Positions 39,903-48,732 of a stretch of DNA of 64,000 nt are shown piece after piece. Each line of letters opens with the position of its first letter. Position 1 is the first letter of the stretch. The translations under genes and the position numbers were made by a program. The notes beneath the pieces are model-generated. The model worked only from the letters and a program-made list of their open reading frames with translations, did not search any database and was not told the origin of the DNA. The stretch is from assembly GCF_018408855.1 (NCBI RefSeq), contig NZ_AP024322.1, positions 2,604,001-2,668,000 on the forward strand, in the 5' to 3' direction. The stretch is from Caballeronia sp. NK8 (GTDB lineage Bacteria; Pseudomonadota; Gammaproteobacteria; Burkholderiales; Burkholderiaceae).

Positions 39903-40793
39903 TCAACGCAAGCGGAATGAAGGGAAACCCGCCGGCGGAACGTACTGATTGCCCGGCACCGTGTTGCTGGGCCCACTTGCGGGAGCAGGCGCAGCGGCCG
40001 TGCCCGATGCCGGCGCGGCGGCTGTGGCCGATGCCCCGTCCGCAGGGGCCGCGCCTTCGGTATCGCCATAGTTCGGCAACGGCGCTTCGCCGTAATCCGG
40101 CGCATCATTCTCGCCGCCGGAGATCAGATACTGACGGCGTTGCAGGTACGCGTTGCGTACGAACGAATATTTGTCGAGCGCGGCGTCGGCGAGCACGTCA
40201 GTCGCGCCCAGCAGATTCGCGCGCACATTGATGAGGTTCACGCCATACAGCGCCCAGCTCACCGAATCCGGGCTCACATAGGTGAGCGGATTGCCGAAAT
40301 AGTCGACGACAAGGCCAGCGGAATCCCGCACGGTGCTCGGCCCGAGCAGCGGCAGCACGACATACGGGCCGGACGGCATGCCATAGTGGCCGAGCGTCAG
40401 GCCGAAATCACCGGCGTGCTTCGGCAGCTTCGCGATGGTCGCGACGTCGAACAGACCGCCGACGCCGAACACCGTATTGATCGCGACACGCATGATGTCC
40501 GACACGCCGTCCGCGATCTTCAACTGCAGCAGGTTGTTCGCGGCGATATACACGTCGCCGATATTCGAGAAGAAGTTGGTCACGCTGTTGCGCACCGGCT
40601 CCGGCACCGCCCAGACATAACCCTTCGCCACCGGCTTGAACGCGTATTGATCGACGGTATCGTTGATCGTGAACATCGTCCGGTTGTAGCTCTCGAACGG
40701 GTCTCCCTTGGTCGGCGTCGTCACCGTCGCGCAACCGACGAGCGCCATGGCGCTCGCCCCGATGATCGCGCGCCGCATCACCATCGCCTGCAT
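39903..40793 (-). CDS. mlaA: Outer-membrane lipoprotein MlaA (VacJ)
   Basis: The 296-residue precursor has a lipobox ALVGC with Cys21 as the lipid site. The VacJ domain includes DPFESYNRTMFTINDTVD, NFFSNIGDVYIAANNLLQ and YGMPSGPYVVLPLLGPSTVRD. The last 60 residues are Ala/Pro/Gly-rich and likely disordered, unlike the short enterobacterial protein. MlaA removes misplaced phospholipid from the outer leaflet. In enterobacteria mlaA is unlinked; here it is inside the mla operon. The exact start among Met1, Met4 and Met6 is uncertain. Confidence 0.93.
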   Translation of the reverse strand: MQAMVMRRAIIGASAMALVGCATVTTPTKGDPFESYNRTMFTINDTVDQYAFKPVAKGYVWAVPEPVRNSVTNFFSNIGDVYIAANNLLQLKIADGVSDIMRVAINTVFGVGGLFDVATIAKLPKHAGDFGLTLGHYGMPSGPYVVLPLLGPSTVRDSAGLVVDYFGNPLTYVSPDSVSWALYGVNLINVRANLLGATDVLADAALDKYSFVRNAYLQRRQYLISGGENDAPDYGEAPLPNYGDTEGAAPADGASATAAAPASGTAAAPAPASGPSNTVPGNQYVPPAGFPSFRLR

Positions 40794-40803
40794 GTTCTTC
40801 TCC

Positions 40804-41358
40804 TTATTGAGCCGCGCCCGACGCGCCCATCGCGCTCGCCGCGCCGGGGAAAGCCGGTGCGGGCGCGGGCGCTGCCGGCGCCGCCGATGATTTCGAGGCG
40901 CCGGAATCCGCCGCCTTGTTGTAGAGGAACTGGCCGATCAGGTTCTCGAGCACCACGGCCGATTGCGTCATCGTGATGGTGTCGCCGTTCTTCAACATCT
41001 GGTCGTCGCCGCCCGGTTCGAGGCCGATGTACTGCTCGCCGAGCAGGCCCGAGGTCAGGATCTTCGCGGACGAGTCCATCGGAAACTGATACTGCTTGTC
41101 GATATCGATCGTCACGACGGCCTGGTACGTGTTCGCATCGAAGCCGATGCCGCCGACACGCCCGACCGTCACGCCCGCGCTCTTGACGGGCGCGCGCGCC
41201 TTGAGGCCGCCGATGTTGTCGAACTTGAGTTTCACCGCGTAAGTTGGCTGAAACGACAGTGAGCTCATGTTGCCCGCCTTCAGCGCGAGAAACAGCAGCG
41301 CCACGAAGCCGAGCACCACGAAGAGGCCGACCCAAAAGTCGAGAGCAGTCTTTTTCAT
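40804..41358 (-). CDS. mlaD: MCE-domain lipid transport protein MlaD
   Basis: This 184-residue protein has one N-terminal membrane helix (DFWVGLFVVLGFVALLFLAL) and one MCE domain: YAVKLKFDNIGGLKARAPVK, VTVGRVGGIGFD and ILTSGLLGEQYIGLEPGG. The C-terminal 35 residues are Ala/Pro-rich. MlaD hexamers form the periplasmic ring on MlaE through which lipids pass. It starts 10 bp upstream of mlaA in the operon. Confidence 0.95.
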   Translation of the reverse strand: MKKTALDFWVGLFVVLGFVALLFLALKAGNMSSLSFQPTYAVKLKFDNIGGLKARAPVKSAGVTVGRVGGIGFDANTYQAVVTIDIDKQYQFPMDSSAKILTSGLLGEQYIGLEPGGDDQMLKNGDTITMTQSAVVLENLIGQFLYNKAADSGASKSSAAPAAPAPAPAFPGAASAMGASGAAQ

Positions 41359-41452
41359 CGTCTTCCCAAAGAGAATCTTTTCGCAGATGGCGCGTGATGG
41401 TCTGTGCCCTTCACAACGCCCGCGCCATTGCCCGGCGCCTGCGCTTGGTCCA

Positions 41453-42220
41453 TTAGCTGAACATCAGTGCGGTCAGCAGGAAATCGAGCCCGAGTACGGC
41501 GAGCGACGCGTACACGACGGTTTTCGTCGTCGCGCGCGACACGCCTTCCGGCGTTGGTCTTGCCTCGTAGCCCTGAAACAACGCGATGAACGTCACCGCG
41601 AAGCCGAACACGATGCTCTTGACGACGCCGTTGCCGACATCGCGCCACACGTCCACGCCACCTTGCATCTGCGACCAGAACGCGCCGGGATCGACGCCGA
41701 TCAGTATCACGCCGACGACATAGCCGCCGACGATGCCGACCGCGCTGAAAATGGCCGCCAGCACCGGCATGGCGATGATGCCCGCCCACATGCGCGGCGC
41801 GACAACCACTTTCAGCGGATCGACCGCCATCATTTCCATCGCGGTGAGCTGTTCGCCCGCCTTCATCAGCCCGATTTCGGCGGTGAGCGAAGTGCCCGCG
41901 CGCCCCGCGAACAGCAGCGCCGTCACGACCGGGCCCAGTTCGCGTGTGAGCGACAACGCGACGAGCAGGCCGAGCGCCTGTTCCGAGCCGTAGCGGCTCA
42001 GCGTGTAATAGCCCTGCAAGCCGAGCACGAATCCGACGAACAGCCCCGACACCGCGATGATGACGAGCGAATAATTGCCGACGAAGTGGATCTGTTTCGT
42101 GACGAGGCGCGGCCGGCGCAACAGCGAAAAGAATTCGAGCACGAGGCGCACGAACATGCGCGTCGCGTAGCCCGCGGTGCCGAAACCGTCGAGCACCCAG
42201 CGTCCGAGCGCGCTGATCAT
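41453..42220 (-). CDS. mlaE: Lipid ABC transporter permease MlaE
   Basis: The 255-residue membrane protein has the MlaE signature ALGLLVALSLTRELGPVVTALLFAGRAGTSLTAEIG-like stretch in its middle, broken into helices 3-4, and EQLTAMEMMAVDPL as the coupling helix. A late VVKSIVFGFAVTFIALFQG follows. It is the transmembrane dimer of the MlaFEDB phospholipid transporter. Its ATG (42218-42220) overlaps the mlaF stop by 4 bp. Confidence 0.95.
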   Translation of the reverse strand: MISALGRWVLDGFGTAGYATRMFVRLVLEFFSLLRRPRLVTKQIHFVGNYSLVIIAVSGLFVGFVLGLQGYYTLSRYGSEQALGLLVALSLTRELGPVVTALLFAGRAGTSLTAEIGLMKAGEQLTAMEMMAVDPLKVVVAPRMWAGIIAMPVLAAIFSAVGIVGGYVVGVILIGVDPGAFWSQMQGGVDVWRDVGNGVVKSIVFGFAVTFIALFQGYEARPTPEGVSRATTKTVVYASLAVLGLDFLLTALMFS

Positions 42221-43032
42221 GCCTGCCCTCCGATGCCGAAATCCGCGCCGAGCGGCGTGCTCGCGTAGTGGAACTTGAACGGGCCGTCCGGCGTGCCGTC
42301 GATGAACTGGCGCACGGTCGGGTCCTGCGATGCGCGCAGTTCCGCCGGCGTGCCTTCGGCGTGGATGCCGCCGTTGGCGATGAAATACACGTAGTCCGCG
42401 ATCGCGAACGATTCGGGCACGTCGTGCGTCACGAGAATGGAGGTCGCGCCGAGCGCGTCGTTGATCGTGCGGATGAGCTTCGCGGTGATGCCGAGCGAAA
42501 TGGGATCGAGGCCGGCGAAGGGCTCGTCGTACATCATCAGTTGGGGATCCAGCGCGATTGCGCGGGCGAGCGCCACGCGGCGCGCCATGCCGCCGGAAAT
42601 CTCCGACGGCGCGAGATCGCGCGCGCCGCGCAGGCCGACGGCGTTGAGCTTCATCAGCACGAGATCGCGGATCAGCGCTTCGGGAAGATCGGTGTGCTCG
42701 CGCAGCGGGAAGGCCACGTTCTCGAACACGGTCTGGTCGGTGAAAAGCGCGCCGAACTGGAACAGCATGCCCATCTTGCGACGCAGCGCGTACAGACCCT
42801 CGCGCGTTTGCGCGCCGACGTCCTGTCCGCCGAACATCACCTGACCGCGGCTCGCCTTCACGAGGCCGCCGATCAGACGCAAGGTCGTGGTCTTGCCGCA
42901 GCCGGAGCCGCCCATGACCGCGACCACCTGCCCACGCGTGAAACGCATGTTCAGGTCCGACAGAATGAGCCGGTCGCCGTAGCCAAAATCGACGTCGCGT
43001 AGCTCTAACAGAGTCTCGGAAGAGGCAGGCAC
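42217..43032 (-). CDS. mlaF: Lipid ABC transporter ATPase MlaF
   Basis: The ATPase has Walker A GGSGCGKTTTLRLIGGL, signature ISGGMARRVALARA (the Met-Ala variant typical of MlaF), Walker B LMMYDEPFAGLD and the H-loop LVTHDVPES. I take the start as GTG at 43030-43032, giving 271 residues, the family length, beginning MPASSETLLELRDVDFGYGD. A TATAAT on the same strand at 43066-43071 lies upstream of this GTG but downstream of an earlier ATG at 43146, which argues against the longer form. The GTG has no strong ribosome site, so the start is moderately sure. Confidence 0.92.
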   Translation of the reverse strand: MPASSETLLELRDVDFGYGDRLILSDLNMRFTRGQVVAVMGGSGCGKTTTLRLIGGLVKASRGQVMFGGQDVGAQTREGLYALRRKMGMLFQFGALFTDQTVFENVAFPLREHTDLPEALIRDLVLMKLNAVGLRGARDLAPSEISGGMARRVALARAIALDPQLMMYDEPFAGLDPISLGITAKLIRTINDALGATSILVTHDVPESFAIADYVYFIANGGIHAEGTPAELRASQDPTVRQFIDGTPDGPFKFHYASTPLGADFGIGGQA

Positions 43033-43065
43033 TGGATAGGAGATTCCGTAGACGCAAAACGCCGA

Positions 43066-43071
43066 ATTATA
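43066..43071 (-). promoter_or_regulatory. TATAAT -10 element of the mla operon
   Basis: A perfect TATAAT on the minus strand, in GCCCTATAAT, sits 33 bp before the proposed mlaF GTG. The -35 region is not well matched. The predicted leader is about 27 nt. Confidence 0.55.
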
Positions 43072-43129
43072 GGGCCTGCGCGCAATCGGTGCTTTGCCTA
43101 GGTCGGTGCCCTCCTGTTTTTGGGAATTT

Positions 43130-44215
43130 TCACCGTTGACCTGCAAACATCTGTTGCAGAGCCGAAACCGCCGACGCCGTGTCGGGCGCCTCGGTCACCG
43201 CGCGCACCACTGCCGCGCTGGCGACGCCCGTCGCGAGCACATCCGGCATCACCCTGGCGTCGATTCCGCCGATCGCGACGAGCGGCACGCGGCCCGCCAG
43301 CAGCCGCACGTAGCGTGCGAGTCGTGCGAGACCTTGCGGTTTCGTCGGCATGACCTTCGTCGTGGTCGGGAAAACCGCGCCGAGCGCCAGATAGCTCGGT
43401 TTGAAATGCAGCGCGCGCAACATCTCGTAATAGCCGTGCGTCGAAAGCCCGAGACACAGGCCGGCCTTCGCGATCGCAGCGAGATCGGCGGTCTCGACGT
43501 CTTCCTGACCCAGATGGACGCCGTACGCGCCTGCGTCGATCGCTTCGCGCCAGTGATCGTTGATGAAAAGCTGCGCGTCGTGTCGGCGTCCCGCTTCGAC
43601 CGAACGTGCGATTTCTCGCTGGAGATCCGCGGCGTCGGTCGTCTTGCGGCGCAGTTGCGTGGTGCGCACGCCGAGTTCGAGCACGCGCTCGACCCATTCG
43701 GCGCTCGGCAGCACCGGATAAAGGCCGAGGCGATCCGGGCACGCCGGAAATCCGCCTTCGGGCGCGGGCGGCAAATCGGCCACGCGCGGGAAAGTCGCGA
43801 AGTCGACGGGCCACGCGTCGTCCTTGTTCTCGTCGCCGGCGCGCCAGGCGAGTGCGAGCGTAAGCGCGTCGTGCGGTTCGAAATTGCAGTCGAGGAACGC
43901 GGCGAGCGCGGCCAGCCAATCATCCGACCATTCGCCTTCCAGCGCAAAACGCTCGTCGACGCGCCGCAGCGTAACGCGCCCGCCGTGCGCTTCGAGCAGC
44001 GCCGCGCCGCTGGTCGCGAGCCGCCCGGTGTCCGCGTCGTGCGGTTCGGTGAAGACGATCAGATCGTCCGCTTTCGGCGATTCCGGCGCGGTCAGGCAAA
44101 TACGCCAGCGCGTCTCGGCCACGGGCCAGTTGCCCAGACGCGCGCGAATCCGCTCCGCGACTTCGACGAGTTCGTCCGCGGGCGGCCAGAACACTTCGCG
44201 ATTCAGCAAGCTCAT
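43130..44215 (-). CDS. thiE: Thiamine phosphate synthase with ThiD-like N-terminal extension
   Basis: The 361-residue protein has a ThiE barrel from about residue 163 (LGLYPVLPSAEWVERVLELG): FINDHWREAIDAGAYGVHLGQED binds the pyrophosphate and metal, then YLALGAVFPTTTK and LVAIGGIDA follow. It joins HMP-PP and thiazole phosphate. Residues 1-160 are extra. Their WLAALAAFLDCNFEPHDALTLALAWRAG and WPVDFATFP segments resemble the C-terminal part of ThiD and the ThiD-ThiE linker of fused proteins, without the ThiD GTGC catalytic loop. This suggests a degenerate kinase remnant. The ATG at 44213-44215 overlaps the thiG stop. Confidence 0.9.
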   Translation of the reverse strand: MSLLNREVFWPPADELVEVAERIRARLGNWPVAETRWRICLTAPESPKADDLIVFTEPHDADTGRLATSGAALLEAHGGRVTLRRVDERFALEGEWSDDWLAALAAFLDCNFEPHDALTLALAWRAGDENKDDAWPVDFATFPRVADLPPAPEGGFPACPDRLGLYPVLPSAEWVERVLELGVRTTQLRRKTTDAADLQREIARSVEAGRRHDAQLFINDHWREAIDAGAYGVHLGQEDVETADLAAIAKAGLCLGLSTHGYYEMLRALHFKPSYLALGAVFPTTTKVMPTKPQGLARLARYVRLLAGRVPLVAIGGIDARVMPDVLATGVASAAVVRAVTEAPDTASAVSALQQMFAGQR

Positions 44216-45018
44216 GCCGCGCCTCCGTCCTGATGCCAGAACGGCATGCCGACGACCGGCGTGCTCGCCTGCGCGCTGTCGCGCTCGGCCATCGGACCGG
44301 CGAGGAACGCCATGCGCCCGGCTTCGACGCCGAGCGCGAACGCCCGCGCCATCTGCGGCGGGAACGTCGCCTGCGAAACGGCGGTGTTGAGCAGCACGCC
44401 GTCGAAGCCCCATTCCATCACCTGGCACGCGTGCGACGGCACGCCGAGCCCCGCATCGACGATGAGCGGCACGTCCGGCAAGCGCTCGCGCAGCGTGCGC
44501 AGTCCGTACGGATTGGTCACGCCCTTGCCGGTGCCGATCGGCGCGCCCCATGGCATCAGCGCCTCGCAGCCGGCATCGAGCAGGCGCCGGCCGATCACCA
44601 GATCCTCCGTGCAGTACGGCAGCACCTTGAAGCCATCGCGGATCAGCTTCGCCGCCGCTTCGACGAGCCCGATCGGGTCAGGCTGCAGCGTGTAGTCGTC
44701 GCCGATCAGCTCCAGCTTGATCCACGGCGTCTCGAAAACCTCGCGCGCCATGTGCGCGGTCGTCAGCACTTCGTCGACACTCTGGCAACCCGCCGTGTTC
44801 GGCAGCAGCGCGACGCCGTGGCGCTTCAATACATCGAAAAAGCCGGCTTCGCCCGTCTCCGACTGGCGGCGCAGCGCGACCGTGACCATGCCCGGCCGCG
44901 CGGCGTCGATGGAGTCGGAAAGCGATTGCAGCGACGGATAGCGCGACGTGCCGAGCAGCACGCGGCTCGGAAACGCCTCGCCGTAGAGCATGAGGACGTC
45001 GGCGGTCTGTGTGGTCAT
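44212..45018 (-). CDS. thiG: Thiazole synthase
   Basis: The 268-residue barrel has SRVLLGTSRYPSLQSL at the start, the Schiff-base lysine in PWIKLELIGDDYTLQPD near residue 100, VLPYCTEDLVIGRRLLDAGC and LIVDAGLGVPSHACQVMEWG. It builds the thiazole from deoxyxylulose phosphate, dehydroglycine and ThiS thiocarboxylate. It lies between thiS and thiE in the operon. Confidence 0.97.
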   Translation of the reverse strand: MTTQTADVLMLYGEAFPSRVLLGTSRYPSLQSLSDSIDAARPGMVTVALRRQSETGEAGFFDVLKRHGVALLPNTAGCQSVDEVLTTAHMAREVFETPWIKLELIGDDYTLQPDPIGLVEAAAKLIRDGFKVLPYCTEDLVIGRRLLDAGCEALMPWGAPIGTGKGVTNPYGLRTLRERLPDVPLIVDAGLGVPSHACQVMEWGFDGVLLNTAVSQATFPPQMARAFALGVEAGRMAFLAGPMAERDSAQASTPVVGMPFWHQDGGAA

Positions 45019-45041
45019 GGTTCGATCCTTCGGTTCGGAAT

Positions 45042-45239
45042 TCAGCCGCCCGCGACGGGCGACACGATGTCGAGCTTGTCGCCGGCAGCGAGCGTTTTCG
45101 TGGCGTGCTGGCCGCGCGCGACGAACTGGCCGTTCAACGCGACCGCGAACGGCGGCTTCGCGCCGAACGCGGCGAGCGCTTCGGTGACGGTGGCGGCATC
45201 GGGCAAATCGAATGCGCGCTGATTGATATGGATGTTCAT
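45042..45239 (-). CDS. thiS: Sulfur carrier protein ThiS
   Basis: The 65-residue ubiquitin-like protein ends in the required GG (VSPVAGG). VALNGQFVARGQHATKTLAAGDKLDIV is the conserved core. Its C-terminus is adenylated and thiocarboxylated to donate sulfur to ThiG. It is too short for many gene callers but clearly intact, between thiO and thiG. Confidence 0.95.
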   Translation of the reverse strand: MNIHINQRAFDLPDAATVTEALAAFGAKPPFAVALNGQFVARGQHATKTLAAGDKLDIVSPVAGG

Positions 45240-45255
45240 GGCTCTGTTCTCTTTC

Positions 45256-46404
45256 TCAATGCGACAGCGCCGGCGCCAGCGCGAATTCGCCCTGTAACAG
45301 CTCGGGCCAGCGTGCGGCGCGGCGGAAATCGGCGAAGGTGTCGGCATCGGCGACATCGCCCTCGATGAGCGCGCCGGCAAGCGCGCAAGCCGCGTCGGCG
45401 ACTTCCGGAGCGATCATGAAGCCGTGCCGATACAGCCCGTTCACGCGCAAGGTCCGCGCCCCGTCCCAGGCGATCGCCGGACGGTGATCCGGCAAGGTCG
45501 GCCTGCAATGCGCGTTCAGTTCGAGGATGCGCGCCTCGCCGAAGCCCGGATGCACCGCGAACGCGGCGCTCAGCAGTTCCAGCGCCGAGCGCACCGACAC
45601 GGGCGACATGTCCTCGCCCTCCACTTCGGTCGCGCCGATCACGTACAAATCGTTTTCCTTCGGAGCGATATAGAGCGGATAGCGCGGATGCAGCATCCGC
45701 ACGGGCCGCGACAGCCCGATACCCGGCGCATGCACGCGCGCGACTTCCCCGCGGATGCCGCGCAGCGCCGGCCACGCGGGCTTGCCGCCGAGTCCACGGC
45801 AATCGATGATCCAGCGCGCGTCGGGCATAGCGTCGACCGCTGTGTTCCAGTGCGTGCACACGCCGCGCGCCGCCAGTCCGGCAGCGAGCGCAGCGAGTGC
45901 CTGGCGATTGTCGAGCTGGCCCTCGTTCGGCAGCAGCCAGCCCTGCGCGAAACGCGTGCCGAGCGCGGGCTCCGCCTGCGCTAGCTGCGCGCCCGCGAGC
46001 TTGACGAAGCCGCCGGCAAGCAGATCGGCGGGCGAGTTGGCGCGCAGGCGGCGCTCGAAGAGCGGCGCCTCGGCGCGGTCGGCGCCGTGCCAGACGACGA
46101 GCGTGCCGTTGCGCTGAAAGAACACCGGCTCCGGCAATTGCGCGAGCAGGCGCGGCCAGCGTTCGAGCGACGCCGCCCCGAGCCCGACCACTAGCGGTTC
46201 CGCGCTCGCCGCTTCCGCGAGCGGCGCGAGCATCGCGGCAGCGACCCACGCCGCCGATTGCGTGCCCGCCGCGTCGCCGCGTTCATAGAGCGCGACGTCA
46301 TGCCCCGCGCCCGCGAGTTGCCAGGCGACGAGTCGCCCGACGAGCCCGCCGCCGATAACCGCGAAGTCCGGCCGGCGCGCGTCGCCCTGTTCGATCCTGT
46401 TCAA
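45256..46404 (-). CDS. thiO: FAD-dependent glycine oxidase ThiO
   Basis: The protein has an N-terminal FAD-binding motif FAVIGGGLVGRLVAWQLAGAGHDVALYERG and the DAO-family C-terminus PTLPDHRPAIAW with GLYRHGFMIAPEVAD. It oxidises glycine to the imine used by ThiG, replacing ThiH in aerobes. I take the start as TTG at 46402-46404, 7 nt after a GGAGA site, giving 382 residues. An upstream GTG at 46434 would add ten residues but lacks a ribosome site. It is the first gene after the TPP riboswitch. Confidence 0.88.
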   Translation of the reverse strand: MNRIEQGDARRPDFAVIGGGLVGRLVAWQLAGAGHDVALYERGDAAGTQSAAWVAAAMLAPLAEAASAEPLVVGLGAASLERWPRLLAQLPEPVFFQRNGTLVVWHGADRAEAPLFERRLRANSPADLLAGGFVKLAGAQLAQAEPALGTRFAQGWLLPNEGQLDNRQALAALAAGLAARGVCTHWNTAVDAMPDARWIIDCRGLGGKPAWPALRGIRGEVARVHAPGIGLSRPVRMLHPRYPLYIAPKENDLYVIGATEVEGEDMSPVSVRSALELLSAAFAVHPGFGEARILELNAHCRPTLPDHRPAIAWDGARTLRVNGLYRHGFMIAPEVADAACALAGALIEGDVADADTFADFRRAARWPELLQGEFALAPALSH

Positions 46405-46602
46405 TTCGATGTCTCCATAGCGGTAGCGCTGCACTGCACGAGGAGACGAAGTACGCGATCTCGACCGTGCTGGCGCGGCGCCACATCACGAGGACGAAAT
46501 CAGCTGAGAGAGACCGGCTCGACGCAGGAACCACGCGCCGTGCGGAAAGAAGGTACTGGAAGAGACTGGAGGAATGGCGCGAGGCTCGCGCGTTCTCCGG
46601 AA

Positions 46603-46706
46603 ACTTCCCTCGCCGGTATTACCCGGATCGGGTGCAAAGGGTCTCTCTCAGCCTCGCCGCGCTGATGACCGTTCCGGCCACCGATGCACGCGAAGCACCC
46701 CTGTTT
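46603..46706 (-). ncRNA. TPP riboswitch (THI element)
   Basis: On the minus strand the aptamer shows the conserved ACAGGGGTGC start, the GGCTGAGA pyrimidine-sensing core, GACCCTTTGCACCCGATCCGG-type helix 4 split by the junction, and GGGTAATACCGGCG with closing GGGAAG. It lies about 200 nt before thiO, leaving space for an expression platform. TPP binding should lower thiOSGE expression. The mechanism (termination or occlusion) is not resolved by eye. Confidence 0.95.
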
Positions 46707-46717
46707 CGTCGAGGATC

Positions 46718-46747
46718 ATTAAAACATGAAAGCCGAATCCGCTGCAA
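46718..46747 (-). promoter_or_regulatory. Predicted promoter of the thi operon
   Basis: TTGCAG (complement of 46742-46747) and TTTAAT (complement of 46718-46723) are 18 bp apart on the minus strand. The predicted start near 46711 lies about 5 nt before the TPP aptamer. Confidence 0.55.
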
Positions 46748-46917
46748 ACCGGGATTGCCCGGCTTTTATCGTGCGCGGCAGCACTCTGGCACAATGCCGC
46801 GAACATGGTTCGCGGGACGATCGCGCGAAATTAAGTGAGCGTTAAGAGAACCCCGAAACAATTTGCGGGCCGCGGACATAACATTCGGGCGCCTCGATGT
46901 GCGCCAGCAGGAAGCTC

Positions 46918-48660
46918 ATGACCAACACTCGTACCGAAAGCACGCAGCAAAAAGCCGACGAAGTCTCGGCATGGAGCCTCATCAAGCCCTACTGGGTGTC
47001 AGAAGAGCGCGGCTTCGCGTGGGGGCTGCTCGTTGCGATCATCGCGATCAACATGACCGTCGTGTATATCAACGTGCGGCTCAACAGCTGGAGCGCGTCG
47101 TTCTACAATGCGCTCCAGAACAAGAACGTCACTGAATTCCCGCATCTGCTGCTGATCTTCACCGGGCTCGCTTTCGCCTACATTCTGCTTGCGGTGTATG
47201 GGCGGTATCTGCGTCAGATGCTCGGTTTCCGCTGGCGTCAGTGGCTTACCAACAAGTTCCTCGAACAGTGGCTCGGCGACAAGGCGTTCTACCGCATCGA
47301 ACGCGACCGTCTCGCCGACAACCCCGATCAGCGTATTTCCGACGACCTGCAATCGTTCGCGACCACGACGCTCTCGCTGTCGCTCGATCTGCTTTCGACG
47401 CTCGTCACGCTCGTCACTTTCATCACGATTCTGTGGACGCTCGCGGGCGCACTGACGATCACGCTCGGCGGCACGCCGATCAACATTCCGGGCTACATGG
47501 TGTGGGCCGCCTCGCTGTATGCGATCGCGGGCTCGCTCATCATCCAGAAGGTCGGGCATCCGCTCGTGTCGATCAATTATCAGCAGCAGAAGGTGGAGGC
47601 GGATTTCCGCTTCGGCCTGATCCGCGTGCGCGAGAACGCCGAGCAGATCGCGTTTTACGACGGCATCGCGACCGAAACCGCGAACGCTAAAACCATCTTC
47701 CACCGCATCAAGGACAACTGGTGGATGATCATGAAGTACACGAAGCGCATGACCTTCGTGCTGAGCTTCTATGGGCAGATCGCGATCATCTTTCCGATCA
47801 TGGTCGCCGCGCCGCGCTACTTCGCGGGCGCGTTCTCGTTCGGCGTGCTGATGCAGATTTCATCGGCGTTCGGCACGGTCAGCGATTCGTTTTCGTGGTT
47901 CATCAACAGTTATTCGACGTTGGTCGAATGGCGCGCCACCGTCAATCGTCTGCGCGAATTCAAGCGCGTGATGCGCTCGACGCATATCCGCGAGGAAACG
48001 TCGCCGGCGACGGAGCACGGCGGCATCAACCTGCACTACACGAGCACGCCTTCGCTCACGACGAACAATCTCGTGCTCGCGCTGCCCAACGGCACGCCGC
48101 TCTCGCGCGTGGCGAATGTGTCGATCGAGCCGGGTTCGCGCTGGCTCGTCGTGGGGCCGTCCGGATCGGGCAAGAGCACGTTGATGCGCGCGCTCGCGGG
48201 CTTGTGGCCGTTCGGTGACGGCACCATCGATGCGCCCGTCGACGCGAAGATGATGTTCATCCCGCAGATGAGCTATCTGCCGATCGGCACGTTACGCGCG
48301 GCGCTTTCGTATCCGTCGCCCGGCGGCACGTTCAGCGACGAAGAATCGCGCGAAATCCTGCGTCTGTGCAATCTCGAGTCTTATGCGGACCGGCTGGAAG
48401 AAAGCGCGCACTGGGCGCGGAGTCTCTCGCCGGGTGAGCAGCAGCGGCTGGCCGCGGCGCGCGTGTTGCTGCACAAGCCGGACTTCGTGTTCCTCGACGA
48501 AGCCACCAGCGCGCTCGATGCCGAGAACGAACTGCATATCTACAACACGCTCGTCGAGCGGTTGCCGAAGGCGGCGATATTGAGTGTGGCGCATCGCGAG
48601 TCAGTGGCGATGTTCCATGATTACAAGATCGAGATCGAGAGGATGTTGGTGGAGGCTTGA
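46918..48660 (+). CDS. ABC transporter, fused permease-ATPase (SbmA/YddA-like)
   Basis: This 580-residue protein has an N-terminal membrane domain of about six helices of the ABC_membrane_2/SbmA-BacA type ([19 protein letters not shown] is diagnostic; [16 protein letters not shown] follows). Its ATPase domain has Walker [19 protein letters not shown], signature [16 protein letters not shown] and Walker [12 protein letters not shown]. SbmA itself lacks the ATPase; this fusion resembles YddA and Rv1819c. Possible cargo includes peptides or cobalamin-like compounds; none can be fixed here. The ATG at 46918 follows CAGGAAG. Confidence 0.9.
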   Translation: MTNTRTESTQQKADEVSAWSLIKPYWVSEERGFAWGLLVAIIAINMTVVYINVRLNSWSASFYNALQNKNVTEFPHLLLIFTGLAFAYILLAVYGRYLRQMLGFRWRQWLTNKFLEQWLGDKAFYRIERDRLADNPDQRISDDLQSFATTTLSLSLDLLSTLVTLVTFITILWTLAGALTITLGGTPINIPGYMVWAASLYAIAGSLIIQKVGHPLVSINYQQQKVEADFRFGLIRVRENAEQIAFYDGIATETANAKTIFHRIKDNWWMIMKYTKRMTFVLSFYGQIAIIFPIMVAAPRYFAGAFSFGVLMQISSAFGTVSDSFSWFINSYSTLVEWRATVNRLREFKRVMRSTHIREETSPATEHGGINLHYTSTPSLTTNNLVLALPNGTPLSRVANVSIEPGSRWLVVGPSGSGKSTLMRALAGLWPFGDGTIDAPVDAKMMFIPQMSYLPIGTLRAALSYPSPGGTFSDEESREILRLCNLESYADRLEESAHWARSLSPGEQQRLAAARVLLHKPDFVFLDEATSALDAENELHIYNTLVERLPKAAILSVAHRESVAMFHDYKIEIERMLVEA

Positions 48661-48677
48661 GGCGCACGCAGCCAAAG

Positions 48678-48708
48678 AAAAAAGGCCACGCACTGCATGG
48701 CCTTTTTC
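48678..48708. terminator. Bidirectional terminator between the ABC gene and gltD
   Basis: AAAGGCCA (48681-48688) and TGGCCTTT (48698-48705) form a stem with A- and T-runs on its flanks. It serves the plus-strand ABC gene and the minus-strand gltBD operon. Confidence 0.88.
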
Positions 48709-48732
48709 ATCAATCGATCAATCTTCAACGAC

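Noticed and set aside
46298..46534. A small frame in the thi leader overlapping the thiO start, considered as an upstream regulatory peptide
   Set aside because: It has no convincing ribosome site and runs out of frame far into thiO; the riboswitch explains control without it.
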